Source of the DNA: Pisolithus tinctorius
Taxonomy: Eukaryota; Basidiomycota; Agaricomycetes; Boletales; Pisolithaceae
Direction: 5' to 3'
DNA: 64,000 nucleotides
Assembly (NCBI GenBank): GCA_024663395.1
Contig: JANFAH010000016.1
Location: 1,360,827 to 1,424,826 of the forward strand
Shown: positions 10,216 through 20,745 of the stretch, in pieces
Layout: every line of letters begins with the position of its first letter
Position numbering within the stretch: position 1 is the first letter of the stretch
Program-made: the position numbers and the translations under genes
Notes under the pieces: generated by a model
Database searches by the model: none
Seen by the model: the letters and a program-made list of their open reading frames with translations, nothing else
What the model was told of the DNA's origin: nothing

Positions 10216-11274
10216 CTACTCGGCCTCAGCCATACTCTCATCCTCCCCCTCGGACTCCTCCTCTTCATCCTCACCGTGGTTCTTCAACCACTCTGCTTCC
10301 TCGCACAACTCATCAGAGTTGAGCTCAGATGAGCCCAAGTCTGAAGGGGATACTGCCATCCTGAAGCCGTACGATTCGTTGAGTAGGGACTCAAGTGCAT
10401 CAGCGATCTGGCCTGAGTTCTCGACTGCAGTTTCATGAAGTTCAAAGAGGCTGGCCAGGTTGTTGGCAATCAGCCCCACGGCCTCAATCAATCGCTCGAG
10501 CTTGCCCTCCAAGCCCAAGTATCTAGCTGCACCGGCCTCCTTCACTCCACTCCCGCCAGCCTCGGTCTCATTGAGATCCAAGACCTCGATTGGCCTCACG
10601 CTTGTCTTCGCCTGCTTCTTCTGGCTCAGCCCGGGCTCTGGCGTCTCTTCATTGGCCTTCCGCTTCTTCCCTTTGTCATCCTTGCCATCCCCAGGCCACC
10701 GGCATTTACCTTTCGACTGATTGCATCACATGCAGGCAATGCGCTTCTTGTTGCCATCTACGACAAACTCACAGACGACTTGAGTGTGGGCACAGCAAGT
10801 ACAGCTGAAAAGGAGGTTAGAAGAAAAACGCGCACCAGATCAAAAATATACTCACCCAGGGTCCATTACCACCCATTTCACTTCACCCCCGGCCTCACCA
10901 CTAGTACTGGCCTCATCACCTTTGCCAGCCCCAGCCTTATGCTTATGCTCGGCCTCCTGTTTCTCCTCCTCTTCACACGCCTTCTTCTCCTCGGCCTCCC
11001 TCTCTGCCCTCTCGGCCTCAGCCCTCTCCTGTGCTGCCCTCTTGGCTTTGGCCTGCTCCCTCACCGCCCTTTCAGCCTCAAGCTGCGCCTGTTCCTCCTG
11101 CTGGGCTTGCTCAGCTGCCTTTCACCTTTTCCTCTCTTTGGCCTTGGCCCTCATCGTCTCCTCCTCGTCGTCAGTGTCATATCAGATGGCATCATCCGAC
11201 ACCTGGGTCCAATCGATGACGACCCGGCCTTTGTTGTTGTTGTCAATTGCGGTGGTCGGCCTCGGTTCAGACAT
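10216..11274 (-). pseudogene. Antisense two-exon gene inside the gypsy-type element
   Basis: Between the pol stop and the 3' LTR the minus strand holds a gene. Exon 1 is 11274-10856, the intron 10855-10805 is 51 bp (GTGAGTAT...CTAACCTCCTTTTCAG), and exon 2 is 10804-10216. Spliced length is 1,008 nt, an exact 336 codons including stop. Residues 1-140 start MSEPRPTT, contain VVIDWTQVSDDA and a Lys/Glu/Ala-rich coiled-coil-like stretch. A Cys cluster begins exactly at the splice junction (CTCC..., then C...CM-stop-CNQSKGKC). An acidic C-terminus follows. Three in-frame TGA codons (11184, 11124, 10728) sit where Arg fits. The cysteine spacing suggests zinc or nucleic-acid binding; the function is unknown. 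Confidence 0.75.
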
Positions 11275-11400
11275 GATGGTTAAGATGAGAAAGAAAGACG
11301 CAAAGGGCTTAGCGAGCCACAAGTATTGGTTTTTTCAAACTCAGCCAATTTTCGGACTCAGCCTACCACTCTCGCAGGGGTCTCATGGATTTGACCCCTA

Positions 11401-11412
11401 AGAGGGGGATAC
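11401..11412 (+). promoter_or_regulatory. Polypurine tract before 3' LTR
   Basis: AGAGGGGGATAC directly abuts the TG of the 3' LTR at 11413, the position required to prime plus-strand DNA. Confidence 0.85.
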
Positions 11413-11937
11413 TGTCATAGTCGTGCCTTGACTCTGGCTGGACTTGGCCTCGCACTCACTCAGTCCAGCCTCGGCCTTGCCAATCCCGTATCTCCAGTTG
11501 GTCTAGCGTGGTAGACACTGCTTTGCAGTGTCTGTCATTTTGGTTAAGTCCTGTCCCCAGTCCTGTCCCTGGTCCACCTGTCCCGGTCTCTGTTGCCTTA
11601 GTCATATCTTACTAATACCTGTCTTACCAATCCTCTTAGCAATCCTTGTGAGACTGGCATTACCGGTCTCCATACTATAGCTACTCTAGTATATAAGCTC
11701 ATAGACACTCGGCCTGTAGACCTCAGTCTGAAATCAACAAAGTTAACCCTAATAACCCTGTCTCGGCCTTGGACTTGGACTGAGACCCATGCAAGGGAAT
11801 AGCACTGTATCTTCAGTCACTAAGTCCAATCAGTCCAACTACCTGTATCCTCGACTCCTCTCCTGATCCCAATCCCTCGGCCTCACACCTGCTTCGGTCT
11901 CTGGTCCAGTCCCAACCTGGACATCCCATACTTGACA
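11413..11937 (+). repeat. 3' LTR of gypsy-type element (525 bp)
   Basis: Same ends as the 5' LTR. The hairpin at 11513-11533 has loop TTT, where the 5' LTR has AAA. Most other differences from the 5' LTR are C/T or G/A, many at CpG in one copy. Confidence 0.93.
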
Positions 11938-11942
11938 GAGCC

Positions 11943-12325
11943 TCAACTACCAAGGACGATGGATGGTGACAGATAGACTCTTCCAAATGAGCCTCAACTG
12001 TCGACAATGAGATATGCACTGAACTGGCTGCTGAGTGACTTCTGGTTCACTTGATTTCTTGTGGGTAGCTAAGTACATGGGGGTTTATATACTGTGGGGG
12101 GAGCACAGCTTGTGACAAACAAGGCACAAACACTTGGTAAGTAATGAGTAAGGACTGAGTAATCATGATGAGTAAGCGAGAAATGAAAAGTAAGCAAGCA
12201 AAGAAGATTGGTAAGTATTGGCAATGAACAAGTCAAGGACAGTCAAAGTATCACAGAATGAGTCAAATAGAATCAGAAACTGAGTAAGTGCACTGATGTC
12301 ACATTAGGGGGTGGCGATGTAGGGA
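11943..12325 (+). repeat. R1 repeat, copy 1, right half
   Basis: Continues R1 after the gypsy-type element: TCAACTACCAAGG... through AAGTACATGGGGGTTTATAT to GTCACATTAGGGGGTGGCGATG. It matches 24112-24497 and, for its last part, 26954-27100. Confidence 0.85.
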
Positions 12326-12988
12326 ATGAGTTTGAGTTCCCTAGGAGAAGCAGTCTGGGTCATGAGTTCAGGGGTGGAGAGTTTTCTTTTGTTTTTTTTG
12401 CATTGTACCACTGGACTTAGTGACGAGCAGCCACATTGCTGACTAAGCACATGCGTGGTGTTCGCATGAGTTCAGTTTACCATAGGAACCAATAGATGTA
12501 ACAGGCCCTCAGTAGTAGGGTGAATTTGTCTTGCAATTCAGCAAGTTTTTGAAGTTAGATTTATTACTTTGGGGAGTCCCCAAAGTGCCAGGAGGACTGG
12601 CAAGAGTATTAGACAGGCACAGCTAAGTATCCTTTTACAGTTCGCATTTTTCACCCTTTTACTACACTTCATTTCTCCAAAACAGGACCTCCCTTTTGGG
12701 TTGAGCACAAATCTCACCCATCACTGACATTTACTAATTCTAGGTACTTCTATTTACCTTTTCCTACATCTGGAGCCCACCGTGAGGGGGGTTCTGTTCA
12801 TTTTGGGGAAAGAAGCCACCTCATTATCACCACATGAATTTTTTTTTCTGGATTAGGTTGGACAAGCTAAGTGTTTGAAGTCTTGATTCTAGCTACAATC
12901 TACACTCAGGAATTTAGGAAATTTTCAGAGCTTTTTTTGAGCAGCAAATGTCAAGCAAGTATCTAAGTCAAAGATCCCTTGAGCCAAG
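12326..12988. other. Non-coding stretch between R1 and antisense copia remnant
   Basis: No ORF with recognisable content and no terminal repeats seen. Homopolymer T runs occur at about 12390 and 12841. Confidence 0.4.
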
Positions 12989-13257
12989 TCTTAAGAGGAG
13001 GTCAAAATTTAAGACTGTAAAGAAGGTCTCAGGCTTCTGTGGTAAGAAGACTGAATATTAACAAGCTAACCTGTAAAGAAGGTCTATAGTAGTACATCAG
13101 TAAGGTAGCTGTAGGGTTAATATAGTAAACATACCTCAGGCTTCTGTGGTAAGAAGACTGAGGTGCATGAGGAAAAACTAATTGCCTAAGTGCGAAGAAT
13201 TATTATGTAAGCTTGTACGCTGTAAGCAAATAAACATAGGGGACACATGTTCCAACA
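12989..13257 (-). repeat. Copia-type LTR (269 bp), antisense
   Basis: Read on the minus strand it begins TGTTGGAACATGTGTCCCC and ends CCTCTTAAGA, like the two LTRs of the complete copia element at 29373 and 34212. This copy carries an extra internal duplication of CAGTCTTCTTACCACAGAAG, making it the longest of the three. Confidence 0.88.
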
Positions 13258-13594
13258 CACCCCCTCAGTGTAGCAAGTCTTTAGAAAATAATTCCCATAC
13301 CAAGAGAAAAGCGTTCATGCTTCTTGCGTGACAGTCCCTTGGTGAGAACATCGGCAATCTGCTTGTTTGTAGAAATGTACTTGACATCCACTTCTCCATC
13401 TTCAACCTTCTCATGAATAAAATGATGACGAATAGCTATGTGCTTCGTGCAATCGTGGAACATTGCATTGCTCATCAGGGCTATTGCAGACTGGTTGTCA
13501 ACTAGGAGGGAAGTGGGCTGTGCGGTCGTATCCATATCTAGTTCACGTAGTAGCATTCACAGCCAAAGTATCTCTTTTGCAGCTGCCAAGACTG
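13258..13594 (-). pseudogene. 3' end of antisense copia pol (RNase H), first fragment
   Basis: The minus-strand reading contains LLVDNQSAIAL and KHIAIRHHFI and ends LGMGIIF-stop at 13281, the same C-terminus as the full copia copy at 34188. The copia sequence stops at 13594 in the middle of the AAAKEILWL block and continues at 23657, because the Plavaka-type transposon inserted here. The upstream part of pol is missing. Confidence 0.9.
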
Positions 13595-13608
13595 CATCAG
13601 CAAAACAC
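13595..13608 (+). repeat. Left terminal inverted repeat; partner 23641-23654
   Basis: CATCAGCAAAACAC pairs with the reverse complement of 23641-23654 at 12 of 14 positions. Its outer edge coincides exactly with the copia breakpoint. Confidence 0.75.
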
Positions 13609-13970
13609 AAAAATGTGTTAGTAACTCATAGCTGCCCATAGTATTTGCACAATTCCATATTAGTCCAAAGCAATGTCAAGCATCCTAGCAACTCATAGTG
13701 CCAGAGTAGACTACACCAGACTTGCCCAAAGTAGTGGCCAGCATCCAAGCAACTCATAGCACCTGAGTAAGCCACACCAGTGATACCAGCAATCCAAAGA
13801 CCAATAGCTACCTAGCATACAAGGGAACAGACACACCTAGCTAATACAGCAACCTAGATTCCCACTGTAGTAGAGAACTTGGTAGATCTAACTTCATTCC
13901 TATGCATGAAGGCAACAACACACAAACATAACATACAGCATTTTTCGATAAGTACAGGAAAGTAATGGAT
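13609..13970. other. Left subterminal region of the Plavaka-type element
   Basis: No gene. It holds several imperfect copies of GCAACTCATAG and of a CCTGAGTAAGCCACACCAG-like motif (about 13620-13790), resembling subterminal transposase-binding arrays of CACTA-like elements. Confidence 0.5.
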
Positions 13971-13974
13971 AGTA

Positions 13975-14648
13975 CTAGTCTAGACGAATGGCGAGTATTC
14001 GACTACCGGCATGCTCAATAACTGTGCCTATCAAGGTCCGGCATAAGTAAAATAGCGGCCCAAAAGAAAAGAGCGAGCATAGCATACCATTGGACTTGAG
14101 AGATGGCTGCAGCTCACTGGCCAGAACACTAATGTCGAAAATAGGCTCCCCCAGTCCGCATTTTTTCATTGCTACACGTAATGAGCTGACCTCCATATCT
14201 TTTTCGTGGACTCTTGCCTTGCTGCTGCCCGCCTTGTACTTGTACAACTTGGCCATCGATTCATATTTGTGGGCGATGCATGCGGCCAGAGCTTGTTCCG
14301 CACGAAAGACTTTGCGTTGTGCGCGTGCTACATCGAGAAGGAGAAGTGCCTCGTGATTCAGCTGACTCTTTGATTCATGCTGCAGATTGAAAACCTATCA
14401 ATGAGCGGTTATTAGGAAGGAAAAAAAGAACTTACTGTGTGAGTGGACGACTCCAATATTCCATACATCTCAGCTAAGACACCAGTTGTCTCTGCTTTGA
14501 CCTCAGCACTGCTAGAGGGGCTGTTGCAGGAAGAGAACCCGCCATCACGAGGCTTATGGGGCAGTCCTTTGCTGCCCGGGCGACGCTCAACCGTGGGCAT
14601 GGTCGACCCAGCATGAAGGTGTGTGTGATTGAGGTTATAAACGGACAT
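13975..14648 (-). CDS. Three-exon gene of unknown function inside the Plavaka-type element
   Basis: Exons are 14648-14436, 14394-14088 and 14027-13975. The introns (41 and 60 bp) have GTAAGT/TAG and GTATGC/TAG ends, and the frame closes with TAG after 190 codons. The N-terminus is basic and Ser-rich. The middle (about residues 75-150) is Ala/Leu/Lys-rich and looks helical (LLLLDVARAQRKVFRAEQAL, then YESMAKLYKYKAG), suggesting a coiled coil. It faces the transposase gene across a 137-bp gap, so the two probably share a divergent promoter. No stop or frameshift was seen. I do not recognise the family; it may assist transposition or simply be cargo. Confidence 0.6.
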
Positions 14649-14785
14649 GAGTGACTATGTTCACGAATGGGATGTGATTGGGTAGTATATGAGAAATACA
14701 CTCCGTAGCGATCCAAACAACGTCCTGATTCGCACTGAAGTGATAATCACGTAACATGGAACTGGCCTGCCTGACCATCTAGAGT
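14649..14785. promoter_or_regulatory. Putative divergent promoter between coiled-coil-like gene and transposase
   Basis: The 137-bp gap between two head-to-head start codons (14648 minus, 14786 plus) must contain both 5' UTRs and promoters. No specific motif was identified. Confidence 0.35.
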
Positions 14786-17700
14786 ATGCCCCGCTGTCCA
14801 AGTTGCGGTAAAGGTGGCTTCCAGAGTCACAGTGCTGTCGCAATGCACATGAGCCAGCCGTCCTCTGGGTGCAATACCTGGGTCAATAACTTAGTCCGCC
14901 TTCATGAGTCTCTCCAACCTTTGAGCTTGAACATTCGTAACTCTCAACACCCAACACACTTAGAAGATGTCCCGATGAGCACCGACCCCAATGACTATGC
15001 AACTCACGATTACCTGGATTTTGTTCATATGGCATTTGACATGTGGGGGCCAACCACAGATGACTTCGAGGGCGCAGCTAAAACGTTTGGACTTGGCCCA
15101 ACATTTATGGACAAATTTAACAGCGACCAGTTCAGCAACCTACAGGCATCAAATCTGTACTACCCCTTCAACTCCCACAATGAATGGGAGCTGGCATCGT
15201 GGTTACTTCGTTCAGGCCTGAGCATGAGAGCTATAGACTCTTTCTTGTCATTGTCAATCGTAAGCCTGTCCCTATTCTCTCCGAAGATCATTATTGACGT
15301 GCGCCAGATACAGCTACTAAATATTTCCTTTCGTACAGCCAGAGCACTTCGTGGGCTGGCTGAGTTACTCCCTGGCAGGCCACACTGGCGCTCAATGGAG
15401 ATTACTCCTTCGCAGCCAACCAAACACCCTGTGCACTTGTACTGGCGCAATCCCCTGGAATGCATTGCGTGGCTCCTCAACCACCCTTTGTTCTCTGACC
15501 AGCTCGATTTTGTTCCGAGGCATGTGTACAAAACGCCCGAGAAGCTTTGTAGGGTGTATACAGAGTGGATGACTGCTGATGATGCTTGGTGTATGCAGGT
15601 ATGTTTCCACTGCGAGTTATAGATCCTTTTATTCAATTGACATACCCCAGTCACAGCTTCTGAGCAGAGCGACTCTTCTTGGCACAATACTTTCTTCAGA
15701 CAAGACGAATATTACTACTTTATGTGGTGGCAGAGTTGCTCATCCACTTCTCGTCAGCCTAGCAAATATCAAGATGTCCACGCACCTAAAATTGTCATCC
15801 AACTCATTTATGCTTGCTGCTCTCCTCCCCGTCCCCAAGTTCATGCACAAGAACAAGCGTATGCGCGGCCTCCTCGAAGATAGGCTCATTCATGAATGCC
15901 TGGATATCGTACTTGAACCCGTCAAGCAAGCTGCCAAACTCGGCATTATGTTACCGGATTCTCTGGGGCACATGTGGTACTGTTTCACACCAATCGTGGG
16001 TTATATCGCCAACACTCCCGAGGCTGCCATGCTCGCAGCTGTTGGGGGAAAGACTTCCCCAATCACCATGGCGATGTACAAACAGTTCGGAGACCCATTC
16101 CAACATGAGCCACGAACCGTGTCCACCACTTTGGCTCAGCTCGCAGCAGTGAAATCGAAGGTCCACCCTACAAACATCCAAGTCTTCTTTCGCAAAGCAC
16201 AGCACTTTCGCCTCAGCGGAGTTAGTGACCCATTTTGGAGGGACATTCCGCTTTCTTGTCCAAGCACTTTTATAACTCCGGAGCCCCTTCACCACCTGCA
16301 CAAGGAATTTTGGGACCACGACATGAAGTGGTGCATAAATGCGGTTGGTGAAGCCAAAATCGACTTTTGCTTCTCAGTTTTACAGCCTACTGCGGGGTTC
16401 TGTCACTTTAAAGGTGGTGTTGCTAAGCTGAAGCAGGTGACTGGACGCGTGCACCGTGATGTCCAATGTTACATCATCAGTGTTATCGCTGGAGCAGCCC
16501 CTCCCAAAATTATTACTGCTATTCGTGTGCTCATGGACTTCCAATACCGAGTCCAAGCTTACTGCATTGATGACGATGATCTTTGTATAATATCTTCTGC
16601 ACTGGACAAGTTTCACACACACAAGCAGTCGATACTCGATCACGGTGCATGACGCGGTAAGGGAAACAAGCCCATTGACAATTGGCACATCCCCAAGTTA
16701 GAACTCATGCAGAGCATCGTACCAAGTGTGAAGCATGTCGGGGTCACCATCCAATGGACTGCCAATGTAACTGAACATGCCCATGTATCAGAGATCAAGA
16801 CGCCCGCATCAGCTAGCAATAACAATAACTACGATCCTCAAATTTGCCAGTACCTCGATCGCACTGAAAAATGTAGGACGTTTGAACTCGCGACATCATT
16901 ATATGAATCGAAGACTCACTCCCATGGTCGTGCGGAAGAAAAGTCCTTAGAGGTTGAGGATGGGAGTTCTGATGATGGCGACAGTGAGATCAGTGATCGT
17001 GAGGAGGCGAATCTAGTTTCCAAGACGCCAGGTCCCATGCAGCCTGTCACCAATTACTTCGCCATCTCTGTGCACCTCAGGACTCAGGATCCAGACTCCA
17101 TTCCCTTCCCCTTGCGTAGTTTTATCACAGACGGTACGGCGATCAACCTTTCCTACGACCCACCCTTGCAATGCATTAGTGTTGATGGTGCTGCCGAGAA
17201 GTTTGGACTACTTGACCTCTGAGCCACCCTTGTCAATTTTCTAAATCGTGAGAAGGTGTATGGACCAAGCTCTGTGCACACTATAAGTGGGCAACGTCGG
17301 GGATCAAGCTCTTCAACCCTGCCTTTTACCGATCTGCAGGTTTGGTACAAGATGCGGCTGCAGAACACGGCGATACACAATATCACGGACATCCTCCCTG
17401 CCCAGACTCTCTTCTGTTCTCCACCTTGCAAGACCTGGACCCTTGGCCACTATGATGCAGCTATCATCAACGTGGACCCCCGTTTCAAATGGCCAGAGAG
17501 TGGCCTGAAAGGTTCGTGGTCCACACTACTTTTCCGTGTCACTCACAAGAGTATCTTAGGTCATGTTGTTGGCAAGCTCTGTCTCCTGATGCGCCCTTTT
17601 GGCAAGAGGGGGGTAAGATGGTCGTGGACAGACCGTTTTTTGGTCTACGTACAACGTTTTGACATAGCAGCTGAAGATGCGACACACCTACATATCCTTA

Positions 17701-17918
17701 GGCGCGCAAAGAGAGCAAATGGCCAACGTCTTGGCGATGTCATCCCACTCAGTCAGGTCCGGGCGTTCGCACATCTCATACCTCGCTTCGGGCAAACTGC
17801 AGATAATCGATTGACGGCATACAACTCCTTCGAGCATTCTTCCGAATTCTATCTCAACAAATACTTCAACAAAAATACATACTTTGCCCTAAGTCGTTCG
17901 GACTCTCCTCCCATCTAG
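14786..17918 (+). pseudogene. Plavaka transposase, two in-frame TGA codons
   Basis: Exons are 14786-15259, 15314-15598 and 15651-17918, with introns of 54 and 52 bp (GTAAGC..ACAG, GTATGT..CCAG). The N-terminus has a C2H2-like finger (CPSCGKGGFQSHSAVAMHM). The core has blocks I know from Plavaka-family proteins: HPVHLYWRNPLECI, LLGTILSSDKTNI, GGKTSPITMAMYKQFGDPF, HEPRTVSTTLAQLA, PEPLHHLHKEFWDHD and VTEHAHVSEIK. TGA codons interrupt at 16650-16652 and 17220-17222, the second where Arg fits. A Ser/Asp/Glu-rich linker lies near 16930-17010. Plavaka belongs to the CMC (CACTA-like) DNA transposons. The lesions imply this copy cannot make a full-length enzyme unless the stops are read through. Confidence 0.85.
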
Positions 17919-18132
17919 TCAACATACATGTTACCTTACCGTATACCAGAGTTTATTACATGTTAATGTTGAAATGCATCAGTATTTTGAGTGGTGGCAC
18001 CATTTTCGAACGTGTGACCCTACTTGTCAACAACCCTCAGAAATGTCCAAAGACTCGAACAAAAACAGATATTGAACAATAGATGGTACCTACAAGCTGA
18101 TCGGTTCTCTCCCCCTGCCCAAACACGGCCGC

Positions 18133-20531
18133 ATGGTTCATGTTATGGACAAGTTCACTGCTTCAGAACTTGAGGGCACCATCATCTGTGAACCACGGAT
18201 ACAAGTTAGCTCTCCTCAGAGCCTCGGTTATGTTACAAATATTATCTTCAAGTCCTTCAGAGATACATTCACCTCCATAGCTCCCAGGTCCCTGATTGTC
18301 CCTCTGAAAACAATTCCCACATGTGTCCATAGCTATTCCGCCTCCTTCAATCAGGGTGGCTTGTCAGAGGACAGCCTGGTCAGCCTATATGATGACGATA
18401 GAAAGCGCTGGAACTGGGAGCTTCGTCCACCCCCAGGCTCTGATTCACCTCCCGAGCAACCCGGGCCACTTGCCTCAGAGCTGCCAGTAGAATCGGAAAA
18501 GCTCTGCTTTGAAAAGCAAGTTGCTCTGTTTCTCAATGCTATCGGAACCGCCGCCAAATCCACGATGCCCAGTCTATCCAGCAAACCCCAGCGTCAATGG
18601 ATGGCGGACTAGAGCAGAACCAGCTTGCAAGGTTCTACAGGTTATTCCCGAAAGCCCGACCTCATCCTTGTCGATGACACCCCAGTATCCCTCGACAAGA
18701 TTACATGGTTAAGTCCCAAAGTCATCACCAAGTACTCAAAGGAGTCTTTCAAGCCAGCATCCCGCCTTGGGAAGACGATGGACACTAAGGCATATCTAAC
18801 CCTTGTCGACCAGCCCTGGAGGTGCTATGTCCTTGGATTATCAATTACTGATAGCGAACTTCTTCGACTTCACTTTTACGACCACTCTGGTGGTGCAATC
18901 TCACCCTCTATCAATATCCACACTGACGCAGAAGTCTTCATATACATTGTATGTGCTGTTGCGTTCAGCTCCCGCTCAACCCTTGGCTTCGATTCGACCA
19001 TTGAGATATCCCCCCATCCTGCACACAGCCGCAAATGCACAGCACTTGCGATACCTCTCTCCCCTTTCCCCTCTCCTACAACGCCTTCTCCTCACTTGGA
19101 GTTGGGCATCCTCCCCAGTGCAAACTCACTCCCGACTCCCACATCACCTGAACACATCCCAGCAATCGGGAGGATCCAAGTAAACAAGACCTTCTACGAG
19201 GTGCTCGATGTATTATTCTCGAGCACAGGCTTTCTAGGAAGGGGTACTGTTTGTTACCTCGCACGCTACAATGGGGAATACTATGTCATCAAGGATTATT
19301 GGGTGGAGGAGTCGGAGCAGAGGACAGCCCTGCATGAAGTCAACATGATGAAGCTGGTCCAGGACATCGACGGAGTTCCCAAGTTGCAACACTACTGGGT
19401 CGTTGAGGTCAAGCTGGGCATTGTCGATAAAACTGAACGATATCGTGATGAGAAGTGGCGATTGTGCATGAAGTCTCGGAGAACTCACATGCGATTGGCT
19501 ATGAAGCCATGTGCAAGGCCAATGGTAATGTTCAAGACAAAAAAGGAACTCGTTTCATGCATCCGAGATATTTTACAAAGTACGTATCCTCTTCCACTTG
19601 TAAAATCAATACTAATTGCTTTAACAGTCCAACAGCAGGCTCTCGAGAGGGGTGTCCTCCATCGAGACTGTAGCATCAACAATACGATGATCGAGGACTT
19701 TGCAAATGGGTCGCACGGCTTTCTCCTCGACTGGGAATTTGCTGTACAGGTCACGTTACAGGGGGAATATGACTTGGGCGGCACAGTAAGTACTATGCAA
19801 AACATTTTGGAACTCGAAGCTGATAGTACGCAAAGGGGACAGTCCCCTTCCTTTCAGTGAATATCCTTTGCCAACTCAAGGAAGCCATCACTAAAAGTGG
19901 AAAGACTAATGTCCCATTGATCCGGAAAAGCGCCTCTCTCACCCACATATTCATCGATCACCCTACTACTATACACCATACATTTGTGGACGATATCGAA
20001 TCCCTGTTCTACATTTTCATCTGGATCCTCATCCTTTATGATGGGCCACTTGGCCACGAGCGTCAAGATATCAGCCATGAAAAGACACTTCTTGGCTTGT
20101 GGAGTGAAAAGGCAGCCGAAGATCTCGAAATCGCCAGATGCGCCAAATTCACATTCCTTAATGACCCATCTGAATCGAGGCTGGATTCCGAGGTCTCGCA
20201 ATATTTTCAAGATCTAATCCCTCTGGCTAACGAGTGGCACGTATTGTTTGGGCGGTCCCTGCTGAGCAGAACTGCAGTGCAGTTCTCTGACATTATCTCC
20301 CTCTTTGATTGTTTCTTGGCCAGCATGCCATATGAGAAACCACCGGAGATGACGAATGCATTCCAGCAGATCATCGCCCAGCACAAAGCGCTTAATTCAA
20401 GCATGCGTCCGAGTCAGGAGAACGATATGGATGTTATGTCTTCGGCAATTATGTCTTCTAAACGCCTTTGTGAAGAGGTAAGGAGCATGGATAACCCTCC
20501 TATACCCAATAAATGCTTCAAAGGCATGTAG
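18133..20531 (+). pseudogene. FunK1-family protein kinase, one TAG near residue 160
   Basis: Exons are 18133-19579, 19628-19785 and 19836-20531, with introns of 48 and 50 bp. Kinase features in order: a glycine-loop-like FLGRGTVCYLARY, VIKD as the lysine strand, catalytic loop GVLHRDCSINNTM (HRD with the Asn four residues on) and LLDWEFA at the DFG position, followed by TVPFLSVNIL after the second intron. HRDCS..N and DWE in place of DFG are typical of FunK1, a kinase family expanded in mushroom-forming fungi. A TAG at 18610-18612 interrupts the N-terminal region; the kinase core downstream is open. The start at 18133 is the first ATG in frame, and upstream exons are possible. It lies wholly between the transposon ends. 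Confidence 0.8.
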
Positions 20532-20745
20532 TCTTAGCATGAATTTTATGTTTAGTTCATGTTCTGTACGTTACATGTAAAGTGTTTCAATTCATTTGCA
20601 GCAGGTAACTGTCTCAGCGCGTTGTTTCGTTTTACGTCTCGCGATGAACCTGTCAATGTTTATATGGATTCACAAGATGTCATTTCGTTGTGGTCCCCAG
20701 GCTTCCATCTTATACTGTTCTCTGCTTAACTGCTTGTACCTTCAG

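Larger units (their letters stand above)
4438..11937 (+). mobile_element. Tf1/sushi-type Ty3-gypsy LTR retrotransposon, complete but decayed
   Basis: A 7,500-bp element bounded by LTRs 4438-4947 and 11413-11937, both TG...CA. A perfect 5-bp target duplication GAGCC lies at 4433-4437 and 11938-11942, inside repeat R1. Order on the plus strand: LTR, self-primed PBS, gag, protease, reverse transcriptase, RNase H, integrase, chromodomain, a spliced antisense gene, polypurine tract, LTR. Gag-pol carries five in-frame TGA codons and at least two frame changes, so it is non-autonomous now. The LTRs differ mainly by transitions, so this is not a very recent insertion. Confidence 0.95.
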
